A model generated the notes under the pieces. The model had not been told where the DNA came from and searched no databases. It worked only from the letters and a program-made list of their open reading frames with translations. Shown piece by piece: positions 1 through 10,350 of a DNA stretch of 64,000 nucleotides (position 1 is its first letter; every line of letters begins with the position of its first letter). Source of the stretch: a sulfur-oxidizing endosymbiont of Gigantopelta aegis (GTDB lineage Bacteria; Pseudomonadota; Gammaproteobacteria; GRL18); assembly GCF_016097415.1 (NCBI RefSeq), contig NZ_JAEHGE010000001.1, positions 2,467,157 through 2,531,156 of the forward strand. The letters are read 5' to 3'. The translations under genes were made by a program, and so were the position numbers.

Positions 1-459
1 GCCTTCGAGCGGCTTCTTCACCTTATCCGAAATGGCCTGCATACCGATATCTTCGACCAGTACTTCCACCATGTGACGGATGTTCTTATCGTTCTTCATT
101 TCCAGACCGGCTTCTTTAAGGGCTAAGCCCGTGCCTTCTTTGATTTTAGTGCTCTGCGCAATGCGCTCAGAGGCTTCACGCGTGGCCAACCAACAGGCCG
201 CACAGGTGGCAACAATATCCTGCTTAGGATGCTGCTTTTCTGACAGGGCAATGTTACGTGCGGATAAAGACACACGCGGTAGTTCACCACCCCCGGCATA
301 ACCGATAGAAGCGGCACAACAGTTCCAGTCTTCAATGGTGTTGAGCTTAATGTCCAGCTCTTCACACATGGAATTCACCGAAGTCAAATAGTTAGACGAT
401 GATGCCCCGGATTGCGAGGAGCAGCCCGGGTAAAATGAGTACTCTTTCTTTTCAGACAT
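1..459 (-). CDS. hdrB: HdrB-like heterodisulfide reductase subunit (partial, runs off window)
   Basis: Reading left from an ATG at 459 (AGGA ribosome site just upstream) gives 153 uninterrupted codons that leave the window. The protein starts MSEKKEYSFYPGCSSQSGAS and has the cysteine pattern of a CCG domain: the first Cys in YPGCSS, the pair in WNCCAAS, then a CxxC in ATCAACWLA. In HdrB proteins these residues hold the non-cubane iron-sulfur site. It lies 15 bases after hdrC in the same direction, so it is the last visible gene of the qmoA-qmoB-hdrC-hdrB operon. In some APS-reductase organisms HdrC plus HdrB replace the fused QmoC; this arrangement points to that. Family is clear; the precise role in electron transfer is inferred from context. 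Confidence 0.85.
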   Translation of the reverse strand, partial: MSEKKEYSFYPGCSSQSGASSSNYLTSVNSMCEELDIKLNTIEDWNCCAASIGYAGGGELPRVSLSARNIALSEKQHPKQDIVATCAACWLATREASERIAQSTKIKEGTGLALKEAGLEMKNDKNIRHMVEVLVEDIGMQAISDKVKKPLEG

Positions 460-474
460 AATAATTCCTATCCT

Positions 475-1101
475 CTACTTACTATTGGCTTCAATGGCAT
501 CGTTTTCAATCTGTGCCGCTTTTTTCAACATGGCCTGAAATCCAGACTTGTCCTTCACTCCGTGACCACCCCAGGCTTCATTAATCGCCATGCGCTTAGT
601 CTTTAACATGTTCAGACCGAGCTTCTGGTTCGCCATGGCGGTTTTCACGCCTTCACCAAAGCCATTCATGAAATACAAGCTTAGACCCAGCTTCAATTCA
701 TTAACCCGACCTTTCTTAGTGAGGTTATCCCAGAATAACTGGCCAAACTTAGCCGTCGGCTGTGTCTTAGGTTGCAAGTTCAAACGCTTGGCATAAGATG
801 CTAAGCCGTGCATGATGTGGGTAATCGGTAACTCACGCGGACAACGGGCAATACAGTTGTAACAAGACGTACACATCCACACCGAATCACTGGCTAGGAC
901 TGCTTCACGCTTATTAGCCCGAATCATCATAAAGATTTTTTGTGGCGTATGCTCCCAATGATCGCCCATGGGGCAAGAACCCGCACAGACACCACATTGC
1001 ATACACATTTGCACCATATCGCCTTCTTCGACGTTATCGATGACTTCTTTTAAGAAGTTGCCCTCGTACTTCGTGGCCAGGGCTTGATTTAAATCACTCA
1101 T
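475..1101 (-). CDS. hdrC: HdrC-like iron-sulfur subunit (QmoC-replacing)
   Basis: A 208-aa protein with two 4Fe-4S motifs near the N terminus, CMQCGVCAGSCPMG (about residues 33-46) and CTSCYNCIARCPREL (about 78-92), the ferredoxin-like layout of HdrC. The start at 1101 has a strong AAGGAG site. No membrane helices are evident, so unlike QmoC it would not itself bind quinone in the membrane. It follows the end of qmoB by about 70 bases and precedes hdrB. It likely passes electrons between the flavoprotein QmoAB and HdrB in the Apr/Qmo branch of sulfur oxidation. The IS66 element upstream in qmoB could be polar on its expression. Confidence 0.88.
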   Translation of the reverse strand: MSDLNQALATKYEGNFLKEVIDNVEEGDMVQMCMQCGVCAGSCPMGDHWEHTPQKIFMMIRANKREAVLASDSVWMCTSCYNCIARCPRELPITHIMHGLASYAKRLNLQPKTQPTAKFGQLFWDNLTKKGRVNELKLGLSLYFMNGFGEGVKTAMANQKLGLNMLKTKRMAINEAWGGHGVKDKSGFQAMLKKAAQIENDAIEANSK

Positions 1102-1171
1102 TGTTACTATCTCCTTGGGGAGTCGGGTGGCTGTTAGCGTTTAGGCTAACACCACCCGAATCCCTGGCTGT

Positions 1172-1261
1172 TTAGAACTTGAAGGGGCTCATGCCGATTT
1201 CATCAATGGTCTTGGCCATATCATTAATCAACTCAGGCACACGATGAATGTCCGTAATAGC
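1172..1261 (-). pseudogene. qmoB: qmoB 3' end cut off by IS66
   Basis: The minus strand here encodes the missing QmoB C terminus, beginning ITDIHRVPELINDMAK and ending with the TAA at 1172-1174. Joining it to the main qmoB body across the IS66 element and removing one copy of the 8-bp duplication restores one open frame (HEVAIT then DIHRVPEL). About 26 residues of QmoB are stranded here. It has no start of its own. Confidence 0.9.
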
Positions 1262-1345
1262 GTAAGCGCTTAACCATCTAGCGTTATTCAAAAAATATCT
1301 CCCCTGCCTCATAATCAATCCATCGATTAATTATGAGGCACATCA

Positions 1346-1675
1346 ATGAAACCAGAAACCCAAGCCAACTCAAAACAATTTTGGCAAGACCACGTTAATC
1401 AATGGAATGAAAACAGTATCAGCCAGGCATCCTATTGTCAGGAACATGGGCTACCCATCAAACGTTTTGGCTATTACAAGCGTAAGTTGCTGGGTGCAAC
1501 AACGCAAACCAGTGCGATGACAAAGGGGAATGGTTTTATTCAACTATCTTCCCCGACACACTATTCAGCCCGCACCTCAGCATTAATTGTAGAATTACCC
1601 AATCAGCTACGCATTGAAGGGGTGACTGCCGATAATGTACAGCTGGTAAAACAATTAGCAGGATTGTTCCAATGA
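1346..1675 (+). CDS. tnpA: IS66 accessory protein TnpA
   Basis: A 109-aa protein with the helix-turn-helix-like opening of IS66 first ORFs (FWQDHVNQWNENSISQASYC, then HGLPIKRFGYYKRKL). It overlaps tnpB by 4 bases (ATGA at 1672), indicating translational coupling. It is required with TnpB for transposition in studied IS66 members; the exact role is not settled. It appears complete. Confidence 0.9.
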   Translation: MKPETQANSKQFWQDHVNQWNENSISQASYCQEHGLPIKRFGYYKRKLLGATTQTSAMTKGNGFIQLSSPTHYSARTSALIVELPNQLRIEGVTADNVQLVKQLAGLFQ

Positions 1676-2037
1676 AGTCAGCCATACTTCCATCACTCAG
1701 CCTGCCACAGGTGTATCTCTATCTGAAGCCTGTTGATTTTCGTAAAAGTTTTATTGGCCTCAGTGCCATTGTTGAATGTGAATTAGGTCATAATCCTTTT
1801 GCAGGCCATCTGTATGCCTTTACCAATCGTCAGCGTAATAAAATTAAATGCCTCTTCTGGGATAATACCGGTTTTGTACTCTATTACAAAAGTCTCTCAG
1901 AAGAAAAGTTCAAATGGCCAAAGGGTGAAGATGACCTGATGAATATCACCGGACAACAAATCAACTGGCTATTAGACGGCTATGATATCAGTGTCATGAA
2001 ACCGCATAAGAAATTGCATTATGAGTCTGTATTTTAA
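1672..2037 (+). CDS. tnpB: IS66 accessory protein TnpB (Orf2)
   Basis: A 121-aa protein with the IS66 Orf2 core: VYLYLKPVDFRKSFIGLSAI near residue 15, NRQRNKIKCLFWDNTGFVLY in the middle and KFKWP after it. Length matches the usual 115-120 aa. It starts inside the tnpA stop (ATGA) and is followed after 34 bases by tnpC. No damage seen. Confidence 0.93.
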   Translation: MKSAILPSLSLPQVYLYLKPVDFRKSFIGLSAIVECELGHNPFAGHLYAFTNRQRNKIKCLFWDNTGFVLYYKSLSEEKFKWPKGEDDLMNITGQQINWLLDGYDISVMKPHKKLHYESVF

Positions 2038-2071
2038 GTACTTTTAGTCTATTTTTTGTTATAATAAAGCC

Positions 2072-3633
2072 ATGCAAAACAAGGCTGAATCCACAAAAAA
2101 CGACTCTATATTTTCCGCTTTTTCACACGCGGACAAGAATGAATTGTTGAGTGTCATTGAACAGAAAAACCAACGTATAAAAATACTGGAAGAAGCCCTT
2201 CGTCTGGCTCGTAGTAAACGCTTTGCACCCAGCAGTGAAAAAAGTGATGGTCAGGAACGCTTATTTGATGAAGCTGAGCAGGCGGCTGACGATGAGGGGC
2301 TCCCTGAACCTAAAACCACTTCGCCTAAGAAGAAAGAAAAAACAGGCAGGAAGCCTTTCTCAAAGACTATTCCAAGAGTCCCTGTCTTCATCGATCTGAC
2401 AGATGAAGAAAAAGCCGGTGCCATTGAGGTTTTTTACACTAAAGTCAGAGAAGAGCTGGATATCATTCCAGCTAAAGTCCAAATACTGGAATACTTCCAG
2501 GAAAAAGCCGTCTTTGCAGGCACCAATGACACAGACAGTCGTTCAATGAAAGCTGCGGTCATGCCAAAACATCCATTACCTAAATCAATGGGCAGTATTC
2601 ACCTGATGGCACACATCATTATCTCAAAATATGCCGATGGTTTGCCTCTGTATCGAATGGAAGGCATATTATCACGCTATGGCGGCGATATAACCCGAGC
2701 CACCATGGCCAATTGGGCTATTAAACTGGCTCATCAGTTCCAGCCGCTCATCAACCTCATGCGAGAACATCAACTGTCGGGTGACATCATCCAAATGGAT
2801 GAAACGGTGCTCAAAGTATTAAAAGAGCCGGGACTCAGTGCTCATTCGAACAAATACATGTGGGTCAGTCGTGGCGGGCCACCTGGACAACCCAGTGTGC
2901 TGTTTGAATACGATCCTTCTCGTAAGAAGGAAGTACCACTGCGCCTGCTTGATGGCTTTAGCGGCTATCTGCAAACCGATGGCTATGCCGGTTACAATGC
3001 CGTGTGTGCACAAAATAATGCCACATCGGTCGGCTGCTGGGATCACACTCGCCGTAAATTCAAAGATTCTCAGACGGCACAACCAAAGAAAAAGAGCAAT
3101 CAAAAGCCTACAAAAGCCGATGTGGCACTGGCCCATATCAATAGCTGTATTTAATTGAGCGTGAGATAAAAGAAGCCAGTGTTAATGAAAAATTTAAGGT
3201 TCGTCAGAAACAGAGCCTGCCGCTTCTTGAGAAAATAAGAACATGGGTCGATAACACCCTGGGCAAAGTGCCGAACGACAGCTTGACAGGAAAAGCACTC
3301 ACCTATATTGATAATCAATGGCCTAAGCTGACTGTTTATTGTGAAGATGGTCGGTTGAATATCAGTAATGTGCTGGCAGAAAATGCTATCCGTCCATTCT
3401 GCGTGGGTAGAAAGGCCTGGTTATTTTCAGATACGCCAAAGGGTGCACATGCCAGTGCAGTTCATTATAGTTTTATTGAAACCGCTAAGGCCAATGATAT
3501 TGAGCCATATGCGTATATGGTCTATGTATTAACCCAATTACCTTATGCGGATACGGTTGAAAAGCTGGAAGCATTGCTTCCCTGGAATTTTAAAAAATCA
3601 GAATTGGAAAAGGTAAAGAACGCTGTTCGTTAA
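2072..3633 (+). pseudogene. tnpC: IS66 transposase TnpC, one frameshift
   Basis: The frame 2072-3154 encodes a coiled N terminus (IEQKNQRIKILEEALRLAR), a Lys-rich linker and the DDE core beginning IIQMDETVLKVL (first Asp). It stops at 3152-3154. A shifted frame continues LYLIEREIKEASVNEKF through AENAIRPFCVGRKAWLFSD to the stop at 3631-3633. Restoring one A near 3141 (AATAG to AATAAG) gives the expected HINKLYLIEREIK. So it is a full-length IS66 transposase with a single lost base, either inactive or a sequencing error. The stop lies inside the right inverted repeat. Confidence 0.88.
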
Positions 3634-3641
3634 GCGCTTAC

Positions 3642-5848
3642 GTAATAGCGACTTCATGTACCACCACACGCTCGGCTTCCAGATTCAATGTCTGTAAAGT
3701 ATCGGCAATCTTGCTCATGCGCATATGCGCCATTTCAGAGCCTTTGACGAAGTGACACTGATAATCATCACCTTTCTTACAACCCATCAAGACCACACCA
3801 TCATAGCCACTATTGAGCGCATCGGTGATCCAAATGGTATTCACCGAGCCTAAACAACGTACTGGAATGACACGAACAAAGGCCGAGTATTCAAAACGGT
3901 TTTGCGCCGCCATATCCAAAGCAGGGTAGGCATCGTTTTCACAGGCCAATACTAATAAACGTGGCTTCTCATCAAACTCATCAGGAATATCACAGGCCTT
4001 AATTTGCTGGCCGACTGAATCAATGGAATAGTTCTCAAAGGAGATAACCCGTACTGGACAAGCACCCATACAGGTACCACAACGACGACAACGGGCTTCA
4101 TTGTATTCAGGGAAACCCTTGTCATCAAAGCCGATGGCACCAAAGGGACATTCCATCATACAGCGTTTACACTGCGTACAGCCTTCCTTACGGAAGGTAG
4201 GGTAAGACAAATCACCGGCACGGGGGTGCGCGGCCATGCCCTTACCGGCATTTTCAATGGACTGAATGGCTTTCATCGCCGCCCCAGTTGCATCTTCTTG
4301 TGCCTGTTGGGTGTCCATAGGACGTCGAGTAGGTCCTGCGGCATAAATGCCGGTACGACGGGTTTCATAAGGGAAACAAATGAAGTGTGAGTCGTTAAAG
4401 CCGGAGACTAATTGCGGTAAGTCAGAGCCTTGACGGTATTTCAGGTTCAGAATCGATTCCACTGGAATGGCAATTTCATCAAGCACTTCCTGAGGCACTT
4501 CTTTCTTTTCGGCTTCAAACTGAACCTTCAGAGCGCTGAGCTCATCTTCACGTTCGTTGTTACGACCGGAGTTAGGTATCATGCCTGTGGCTAAGACCAC
4601 TAAGTCCGCATCAATGGTGTCATCTTCATCGAGGATTAAATCCTTGAGTGAGACTTTACCATCGGCAGCAACAGCCGAAACCGTGGCTTTGCGGAAGGTG
4701 ACGCCTTTGTTCTGACCACTGCGATAGAAATCTTCACCGCCCGCACCTGGGGTACGCAAGTCGGTGAATAAAATCGTGGTTTGAATATCAATACTACTGC
4801 CTTGTGCGGCTTTTTCAGCATTGTCTTTCAAATACATGGCTTGCTTGATACTGGTATTACAACAGTGACCGGAGCAATAAGACAAATGCCCGGCTTTGTC
4901 ACTGCGCTGACCGGCACATTGCACAAAGACTACGTTCTTGACTGCTTTGCCGTCTGATGGACGTTTAATCGCACCACCATCAGCCGCTTTGGCTAAGGCT
5001 TCCATTTCTAATTGGGTAATGACGTCAGGTGCATCGGCATAACTGAATTCAGTCAGCTTGTTAGCATCAAATTCAGTCTGACCACTGGCCTGAATGATAG
5101 AGCCGCAGGACAGGGTTTGGGTGCTGTCATTGCTGGTGTCGGTAATTTCGATATCAAAGCGACCGGGAGCACCGTCTGAACTGCTTAAAAATGAGTTCAG
5201 GTAAATCGTCACTTTGTCATCGTCTTCGAGCATTGTCGCTAGGGCATCAACACCGGTGTCTTCGGGATCAGCATAAGGCGCACGCGTCGGTGCACGCTTA
5301 TACAATTGACCTGTCGTGCCGCCTAAGGCTGCACTCTTTTCAATGAGAGATACCTGATAACCGGCACGCGCCGCTTCAATGGCAGCCGTCATACCGGTAA
5401 TACCACCACCGACCACTAATACGTGGCGGTTAGTGCCTTGCTCTTCAGAAGCTTTAGGGGGTGACATGAATTTGATTTCAGCACAGCCCATACGGACATA
5501 ATCTTCGGCCATCTCTTGGGTGGTTTCTTGTGCTTCTTCTTCATCCGGGCGCACCCAGATAACACCTTCACGTAAGTTAACCCGTGACATCGGCACGCCA
5601 GAGAAATTAAAGGCATCGGTTTTAGCACGACGTGAACAGGCTGCAATCACCACACGATTGGTGTCACCTGAATCCAGATCGTCCTGAATCATTTTGACGC
5701 CTTCAGCGCCACAGAGGAAATCGTGAGTCTTGGCGACGGCGACACGGCCTTCGCGGGTGGCTATCATTTCCAGTTGGTCTGTGTTCAGGCGATTGCCTAG
5801 GTCACAGCCTTTGCATATATAGGCACCTGTTTTTACTTCATCAGCCAT
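3642..5848 (-). pseudogene. qmoB: QmoB, HdrA-like flavoprotein with MvhD domain, 3' end disrupted
   Basis: A 736-aa reading frame. An N-terminal segment has CKGCD and an FLCG motif. An FAD/NAD Rossmann domain follows (VLVVGGGITGMTAAIEAA, about residue 145). Two 4Fe-4S motifs come next, CTQCKRCMMECPFG and CRRCGTCMGACPVR (about 555-605). It ends in an MvhD-like domain with RCLGSVNTIW and GCKKGDDYQCHF. QmoB belongs to the complex linking APS reductase to quinone. It starts 2 bases after the qmoA stop. The last 26 residues are split off by IS66, whose end supplies a TAA after HEVAIT. The truncated protein may still fold, since all cofactor motifs remain, but function is uncertain. Confidence 0.92.
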
Positions 5849-5850
5849 GA

Positions 5851-7148
5851 TTACTTAGCTCCTACTTTCTGTTGGCTGACGGCTCCAACTTGATTAATCA
5901 CTTGAATCGCACGCAAGGCGCTCGCCGTGGCACTTTGTACTGCACGGTTAACATCCAGGGCGTCGGAACTACAGCCAGCGGCGAACACGCCGCCGTTCTT
6001 TGCGTCCATTTCGATAAAGCCTTCTTCGTTCATGACGATTTCCACTGGGAAGTCGCTCTGATTGACGCTAGGCTCCATACCGGTAGCCAAGACGACCAGG
6101 TCGTATTCATTGGCATAGCGGTGATAACCTTCAGTGTCCACACATTAAGGATAGGATTGTTATTATCGCCTTCGGTGACTAGGGCCACTTTGGATTTGAT
6201 GAACTTCACGGTGCTATCATTTTGTACGTCACGGTAGAAGTCTTCAAAACGGTCAATGGCACGGATATCAATGTAGTAGATGTCCGAGGTGCCTTCGCTG
6301 AGGTTTTCACGTACATAGTGGGTTTGCTTCAATGAGGCCATACAGCAGATGCGTGAGCAATGCTTGAGGTAGTTACGGTCACGTGAACCGGCACATTGAA
6401 TGAAGGCTATCTTCTTGGGCTCTGCGCCATCAGAAGGGCGTTGGATTTTACCGCCAGTAGGACCCATGAGGTCATTCATGCGTTCAAATTCAACATTGGT
6501 GATGACATTGGGGTAACGGTCATAGCCATAAGGTTGGATTTTGTTGGCATCATACGGACGCCAGCCAGTGGCCCAAATCACGGCACCGGCTTTAAGATCA
6601 ATGGTTTCTTCGCTCATGTCCAAGTCAATGGCATTGGCTGGACAGGCGTCTTTGGCTTTGGTGGCATCTTCAGTACCGATGATGCGCGGGTCAAGGACAT
6701 AGGTCTGAGGGTAGGCATTGTTATAGGCGAGATAAGCGCCTTTGCGTTGGTTCAGACCATAGTTGAATTCGTTGTCAAATTCTGCCTCGACGACTTCGCC
6801 ACATTTGCCACAAGCAGTACAGTCATTGGTGACGTAGCGCGGCTTGAGGTTCACTTTGATGCTGTAGTCACCCTTGTCGCCACTGATGTCAGTGACTTCG
6901 GCCATGGTTAGAATGGTCAGATTCGGGTTGCTTTTAGCGCGACGCTGATTGATTTCCATGCCACAGGTGGGGTGACATAGTTTAGGGAAGTATTTATGCA
7001 ATTGGGTGACACGACCGCCTATATAGGCGTTCTTCTCAACTAATATCACTTGCTTGCCTGCTTCAGCAGTTTCTAGGGCAGCACTGATACCGCTGATACC
7101 GCCACCGACGACCAAGATGGTCTCGTTGGTTGCTACAATATCCGACAT
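5851..7148 (-). pseudogene. qmoA: QmoA, HdrA-like FAD subunit, one-base frameshift
   Basis: The first frame (7148 to about 6140) has a dinucleotide-binding start (ETILVVGGGISGISAALE), KLCHPTCGMEI, a CTACGKCGEV cysteine cluster and the HdrA-type HCSRICCMASLKQTHYV. It then drifts out of frame. The next frame resumes with DTEGYHRYANEYDLVVLATG and ends at 5851. Restoring one G near 6139-6143 (GTGTGG to GTGGTGG) rejoins them as NVVDTEG, about 432 aa in all, close to normal QmoA length. The start has a GGAGG site (TGGAGGAAATTCGATG). It opens the qmoAB-hdrCB operon. The single lost base could be decay or an assembly error. Confidence 0.9.
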
Positions 7149-7445
7149 CGAATTTCCTCCACGGAACGGATTGGTATTGATCAGTTAAAAGCAGAAGGCA
7201 TTAAACCGCCTGTTTAACTTGCGAATTTTAATTTTTATTTTGATGACCGCAATAATACATCTCAATAGATATTATCACGATACCTATTCAGCAAAACTCG
7301 GTGAAGTAACTTATTCTTATGAATTAAGCTGAAAACAGCATTTTTTGTTTGCCTGATGCTTTTTAAAATTTTTTTTGTTCTTTCTTTCTAAATAGCAGGC
7401 ACGGGAGATGCTGCGTTTAATCGACGCATTTTCCCTAAAATAGGT
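7149..7445. other. intergenic region upstream of qmoA
   Basis: An AT-rich stretch of 297 bases without a coding signal. It should contain the promoter of the minus-strand qmoA operon, but I cannot single out a convincing promoter. A small stem (TGCGT, loop, ACGCA) lies around 7418-7433 beside the transposase 3' end and may belong to that IS. Confidence 0.4.
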
Positions 7446-8773
7446 TTATTTTCTTATTTTTACAGGTCTCATCTCCTCATAATCGTCTCTGTACAATAAA
7501 AAATCCATTAAATGTTCCCAGGAGTCCATCACAAAAAAGGTAATAACCCCTCTGAACTTTTCCCACATTAATTTTTTAGAGCCAAACTTTTTACGACAAG
7601 CTTGATAAGTCCCATCGGTTAATTCAAAAATTTGATGGAAATAAAAAGCCAGCAAGGTTAACAGATACATATTAAAGCTCAGGTGCTTCTTCCCATGACC
7701 ATAATTATGCTCAATGTGATAGCCTTGGTTCTTTAATGTGTTGAAACATTCGTTTTCTATTTTCCAACGACATCGACCCGCCTGGGTCATTGTTTGAATA
7801 TTATGTTCACTGATCTTTATGTCGGTGACCCAGCTATTTCGGTAGATAATTTTCCCTGCGGTATTGGTGAGGGTATATTCAAAAAGTTAACTTCAATGGC
7901 ATTTTTTCGCCATGTAAAGGGACATTATTTTTCCATCGATAATGATGTTGGTGCCCTTTTTCGTCAATCCAGTCCATTGATGGGAGTTCAGAAAATGCTT
8001 CAAGCCATTCAAATAAATATGTGTGATCACCAGGTTTGGCAACCAATAAATAATGCATCATTTCTTCAATTACATCTTCTATCATAGGTTGATGTGACAT
8101 CAAACCATCACCACAAATCATAAATCCTTGTCTTGGATGTGCTTTAGATTAGATTGGCTATAAAACGTTTGGCTGCATTACTTTCACAATCCTGTTTTTT
8201 TGTACCATCCGTATTTTGTATTGCTTCAGGCATGACAGGGAGCACTTGTTTTTTATCGGGGTGCATAATGGCACCTTGTAAAACAGCATGACTGTAGGTT
8301 ATTTCACCCGTTCTATGTTCTTTATGAAGACAACAGTCACAATGGATTTGCTTAGAGGAATAATATTGCGTGCCATCAATAACACAAAGCAATGTGTTGG
8401 GTAATATGGCATACTCTTCAAGATGCTTATGTCGTCTGAGTCGTTCAAATAAATCTTTAAATGCAGGTGCAAATGTTTTAGAGGGTATGAGATCCAAAAT
8501 ATCTCTTAGTTGACTATTTTTAGGAATTTTTTCAACATTAAAAAGAGTGCGTAAATTATTTTGATTCTGTTCCTCTTCCATCTGTTTCTGAAATTCACTT
8601 AAAGAGGGATCTTGAAAATACATGCAGGCAAAAGCACTCATAAGCACATCATGTTGACTGTAATCACACTTTCCTTGTACTCGGCTATCTTTGATTGCAT
8701 GAAAGTGCAGTGAGATGGCCTGTTTCAGGGCAGAAAAACTTAAATGTTTTTTTTGCTGACTTAAAGAGGCCAA
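7446..8773 (-). pseudogene. IS4-type DDE transposase, two frameshifts
   Basis: Three frames in series (8773-8144, 8121-7879, 7790-7446) make one protein of about 440 aa. The first holds an N-terminal domain and CVIDGTQYYSSKQIHC (first Asp region). The second has MICGDGLMSHQPMI (second Asp). The last has the IS4-like RCRWKIENECFNTLKNQGY (R...E...K). Removing one A near 8147 and adding one T in the T run near 7888 restores a single frame, the second join giving KLTFFEYTLTNTAGKIIYRN. Family is assigned from the YREK-like block only. I could not fix terminal repeats. Confidence 0.75.
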
Positions 8774-9108
8774 AATTCACAGTACCAAGCATATAAAAGG
8801 AAAATATTTTTTAACATGAAGTCATTCAACCAATTGAAAAACAAGAGTTTGATCTCTTGTTTCTCAAAATGCAAGCTTTTTATTCGATTTTTTTAATTTT
8901 GCTAAAGTTACTGCGAAAAGTTTTTTTATTTCTGCTTGGTAAGCACCACTACAACTCAATTGTTCATCTCAGCGAGAATTGCTGATACCTATTTAGGACT
9001 ATAGGAGCTCGCTACCGTTATAGTCGTTATCCTAGCGATTAGGACTATAGGTAGCTTGCGTCTTGCCTCATTCTGGTTTAAGCCACACTCCATGTTACGA
9101 GCGCCACT
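8774..9108. repeat. intergenic region with repeated TAGGACTATAGG motif
   Basis: No gene is seen. At about 8992-9060 the motif TTAGGACTATAGG occurs twice, separated by GCTACCGTTATAGTCGTTATCCTA, which is partly its inverse, so the block can form an imperfect hairpin. The part nearer 8774 is AT-rich and probably contains the end of the IS4-type element and its promoter. Confidence 0.45.
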
Positions 9109-9465
9109 TTATTCTGTGTACTTTTTGTCCTTCCGATTCTGCTGTCCTTTCTCAGAAGCAGGAAACCGATGCTCATTAATCGCCATTTTCTCTCGAGTAG
9201 CAGTCACTAAATCAACATCCAACTGCTCTGCAATCCTGAGCAAATAAATAAAAATATCCGCCATTTCATAACTAACATCCTTAAGTTTTTCACCACTAAG
9301 CTCTTTACTCTGCTCTGGTGTGAGCCACTGAAAGTGTTCGATCAGCTCAGCAGCTTCTGCAATTAAGGCCATAGAAAGGTTTTTAGGAGTATGGAATTGC
9401 TCCCAATCACGTTCAATCGCAAAGTTTTTTAAGTCATTAGAGATTTTTTCAATGGTATCAGGCAT
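9109..9465 (-). CDS. MazG-like nucleotide pyrophosphohydrolase
   Basis: A 118-aa all-alpha protein with the MazG/RS21-C6 signature: EAAELIEHFQW (EExxE-type helix, about residues 35-45) and YEMADIFIYLLRIAE (ExxD, about 66-80), which bind Mg2+. Such enzymes hydrolyse non-canonical or deoxy-NTPs to NMP and PPi, and RS21-C6 relatives prefer dCTP. Substrate here is not determined. It is a single gene on the minus strand, divergent from the CBS gene. Full length, no damage. Confidence 0.85.
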   Translation of the reverse strand: MPDTIEKISNDLKNFAIERDWEQFHTPKNLSMALIAEAAELIEHFQWLTPEQSKELSGEKLKDVSYEMADIFIYLLRIAEQLDVDLVTATREKMAINEHRFPASEKGQQNRKDKKYTE

Positions 9466-9752
9466 AAGGCTTATTCTTTAAATTCCATTCAAAACAACAA
9501 AGTAGGCTGTTTAGTTAAACAGATAATGAGTTGCAGGCTGTTTGTAGATAGTGTCCTATATCCATTAAGGAGTAGGTTTTTAAGGTCAAAAAACATGGTA
9601 TGTTTATTAGATAATAAAAACAACCACAAAAATTATCTTATTAATAAATACTACTTTATTAAAGGTAAATAGAGTTGTCATGGAGAGTGTTATTAGAGCC
9701 ATTTTTATAAGAATTAGCCAAAATATTTTTTGGGATAGGATGAGGTTTACCA

Positions 9753-10205
9753 ATGCAAGTTAAAGATACAATGTGTACAGACGTAAGAACATGTAATGTT
9801 GATACGCCAATTAAAGAAATTGCGACAGTCATGTGTTTCAATAAAATCAGTGGTATGCCTGTTGTAGATGCTGAGAATAATGTTGTCGGCATTATTTCTG
9901 AGAAAGATATTCTGTGTAGCATGTTCCCTGACATGAAAGAGTTAGTGGATTCGGGTGCAAAAGCTGATTTTGAGGGCATGGAAAAAGATTATACCAGTGT
10001 GCTGGGTAAAACAGTTGGCGATCTTATGACCAGTGTTGTAGCCAGTGTTTCCCCTGACATGCCTATTTTACGTGCGGCTTCGATGATGTGGATTCGTAAA
10101 ATTCGTCGTATTCCAGTGACTGAAAACAATAAATTAGTGGGTATTTTGAGCATGGGTGATGTTCATAAGGCTGTTTTCCAGGAAAGCTTGCTCCTTAATA
10201 ACTAA
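9753..10205 (+). CDS. CBS-domain protein
   Basis: A 150-aa protein made of a CBS pair: first repeat residues 1-60 (VKDTMCTDV, then SGMPVVDAENNVVGIISEKD), second repeat 85-145 (VGDLMTSVVASVSPDM, then RRIPVTENNKLVGILSMGDV). There is no fused effector domain, so it probably senses an adenine nucleotide and acts through a partner that cannot be named from sequence. The start is the ATG at 9753. It stands alone about 145 bases before the FKBP gene. Confidence 0.88.
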   Translation: MQVKDTMCTDVRTCNVDTPIKEIATVMCFNKISGMPVVDAENNVVGIISEKDILCSMFPDMKELVDSGAKADFEGMEKDYTSVLGKTVGDLMTSVVASVSPDMPILRAASMMWIRKIRRIPVTENNKLVGILSMGDVHKAVFQESLLLNN

Positions 10206-10350
10206 TTAATTGCCAGTGAACACAACAGCCATTGAAATTGCATTTAACCATTTCCTACTACATGTGGTAGAATATGGCGGTTTGAAAAAGTATGGGTGAC
10301 ATAAAATTGTCATCCATTTCCTTTATGATTAGATATGGTTAGTAATACGA

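Larger units (their letters stand above)
1262..3641 (+). mobile_element. IS66-family insertion sequence in qmoB
   Basis: The 2380-bp element has perfect 13-bp terminal inverted repeats, GTAAGCGCTTAAC at 1262 and its complement ending at 3641. It is flanked by an 8-bp direct repeat GTAATAGC (1254-1261 and 3642-3649). Both the GTAA terminus and 8-bp duplication are typical of IS66. It carries the three-gene set tnpA, tnpB, tnpC. It lies opposite to qmoB and its end supplies the new qmoB stop codon. The intact repeats and duplication suggest a recent insertion. Confidence 0.95.

Noticed and set aside
2819-3158. Open frames on both strands inside tnpC
   Set aside because: Shadows of the IS66 transposase in other frames.
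3141-3160. Programmed frameshift in tnpC
   Set aside because: No slippery heptamer is present at the break; restoring one A gives the consensus protein, so a lost base is the simpler reading.
5872-6911. Plus-strand open frames across qmoA
   Set aside because: They are antisense to a clearly conserved flavoprotein and show no family features or ribosome sites.
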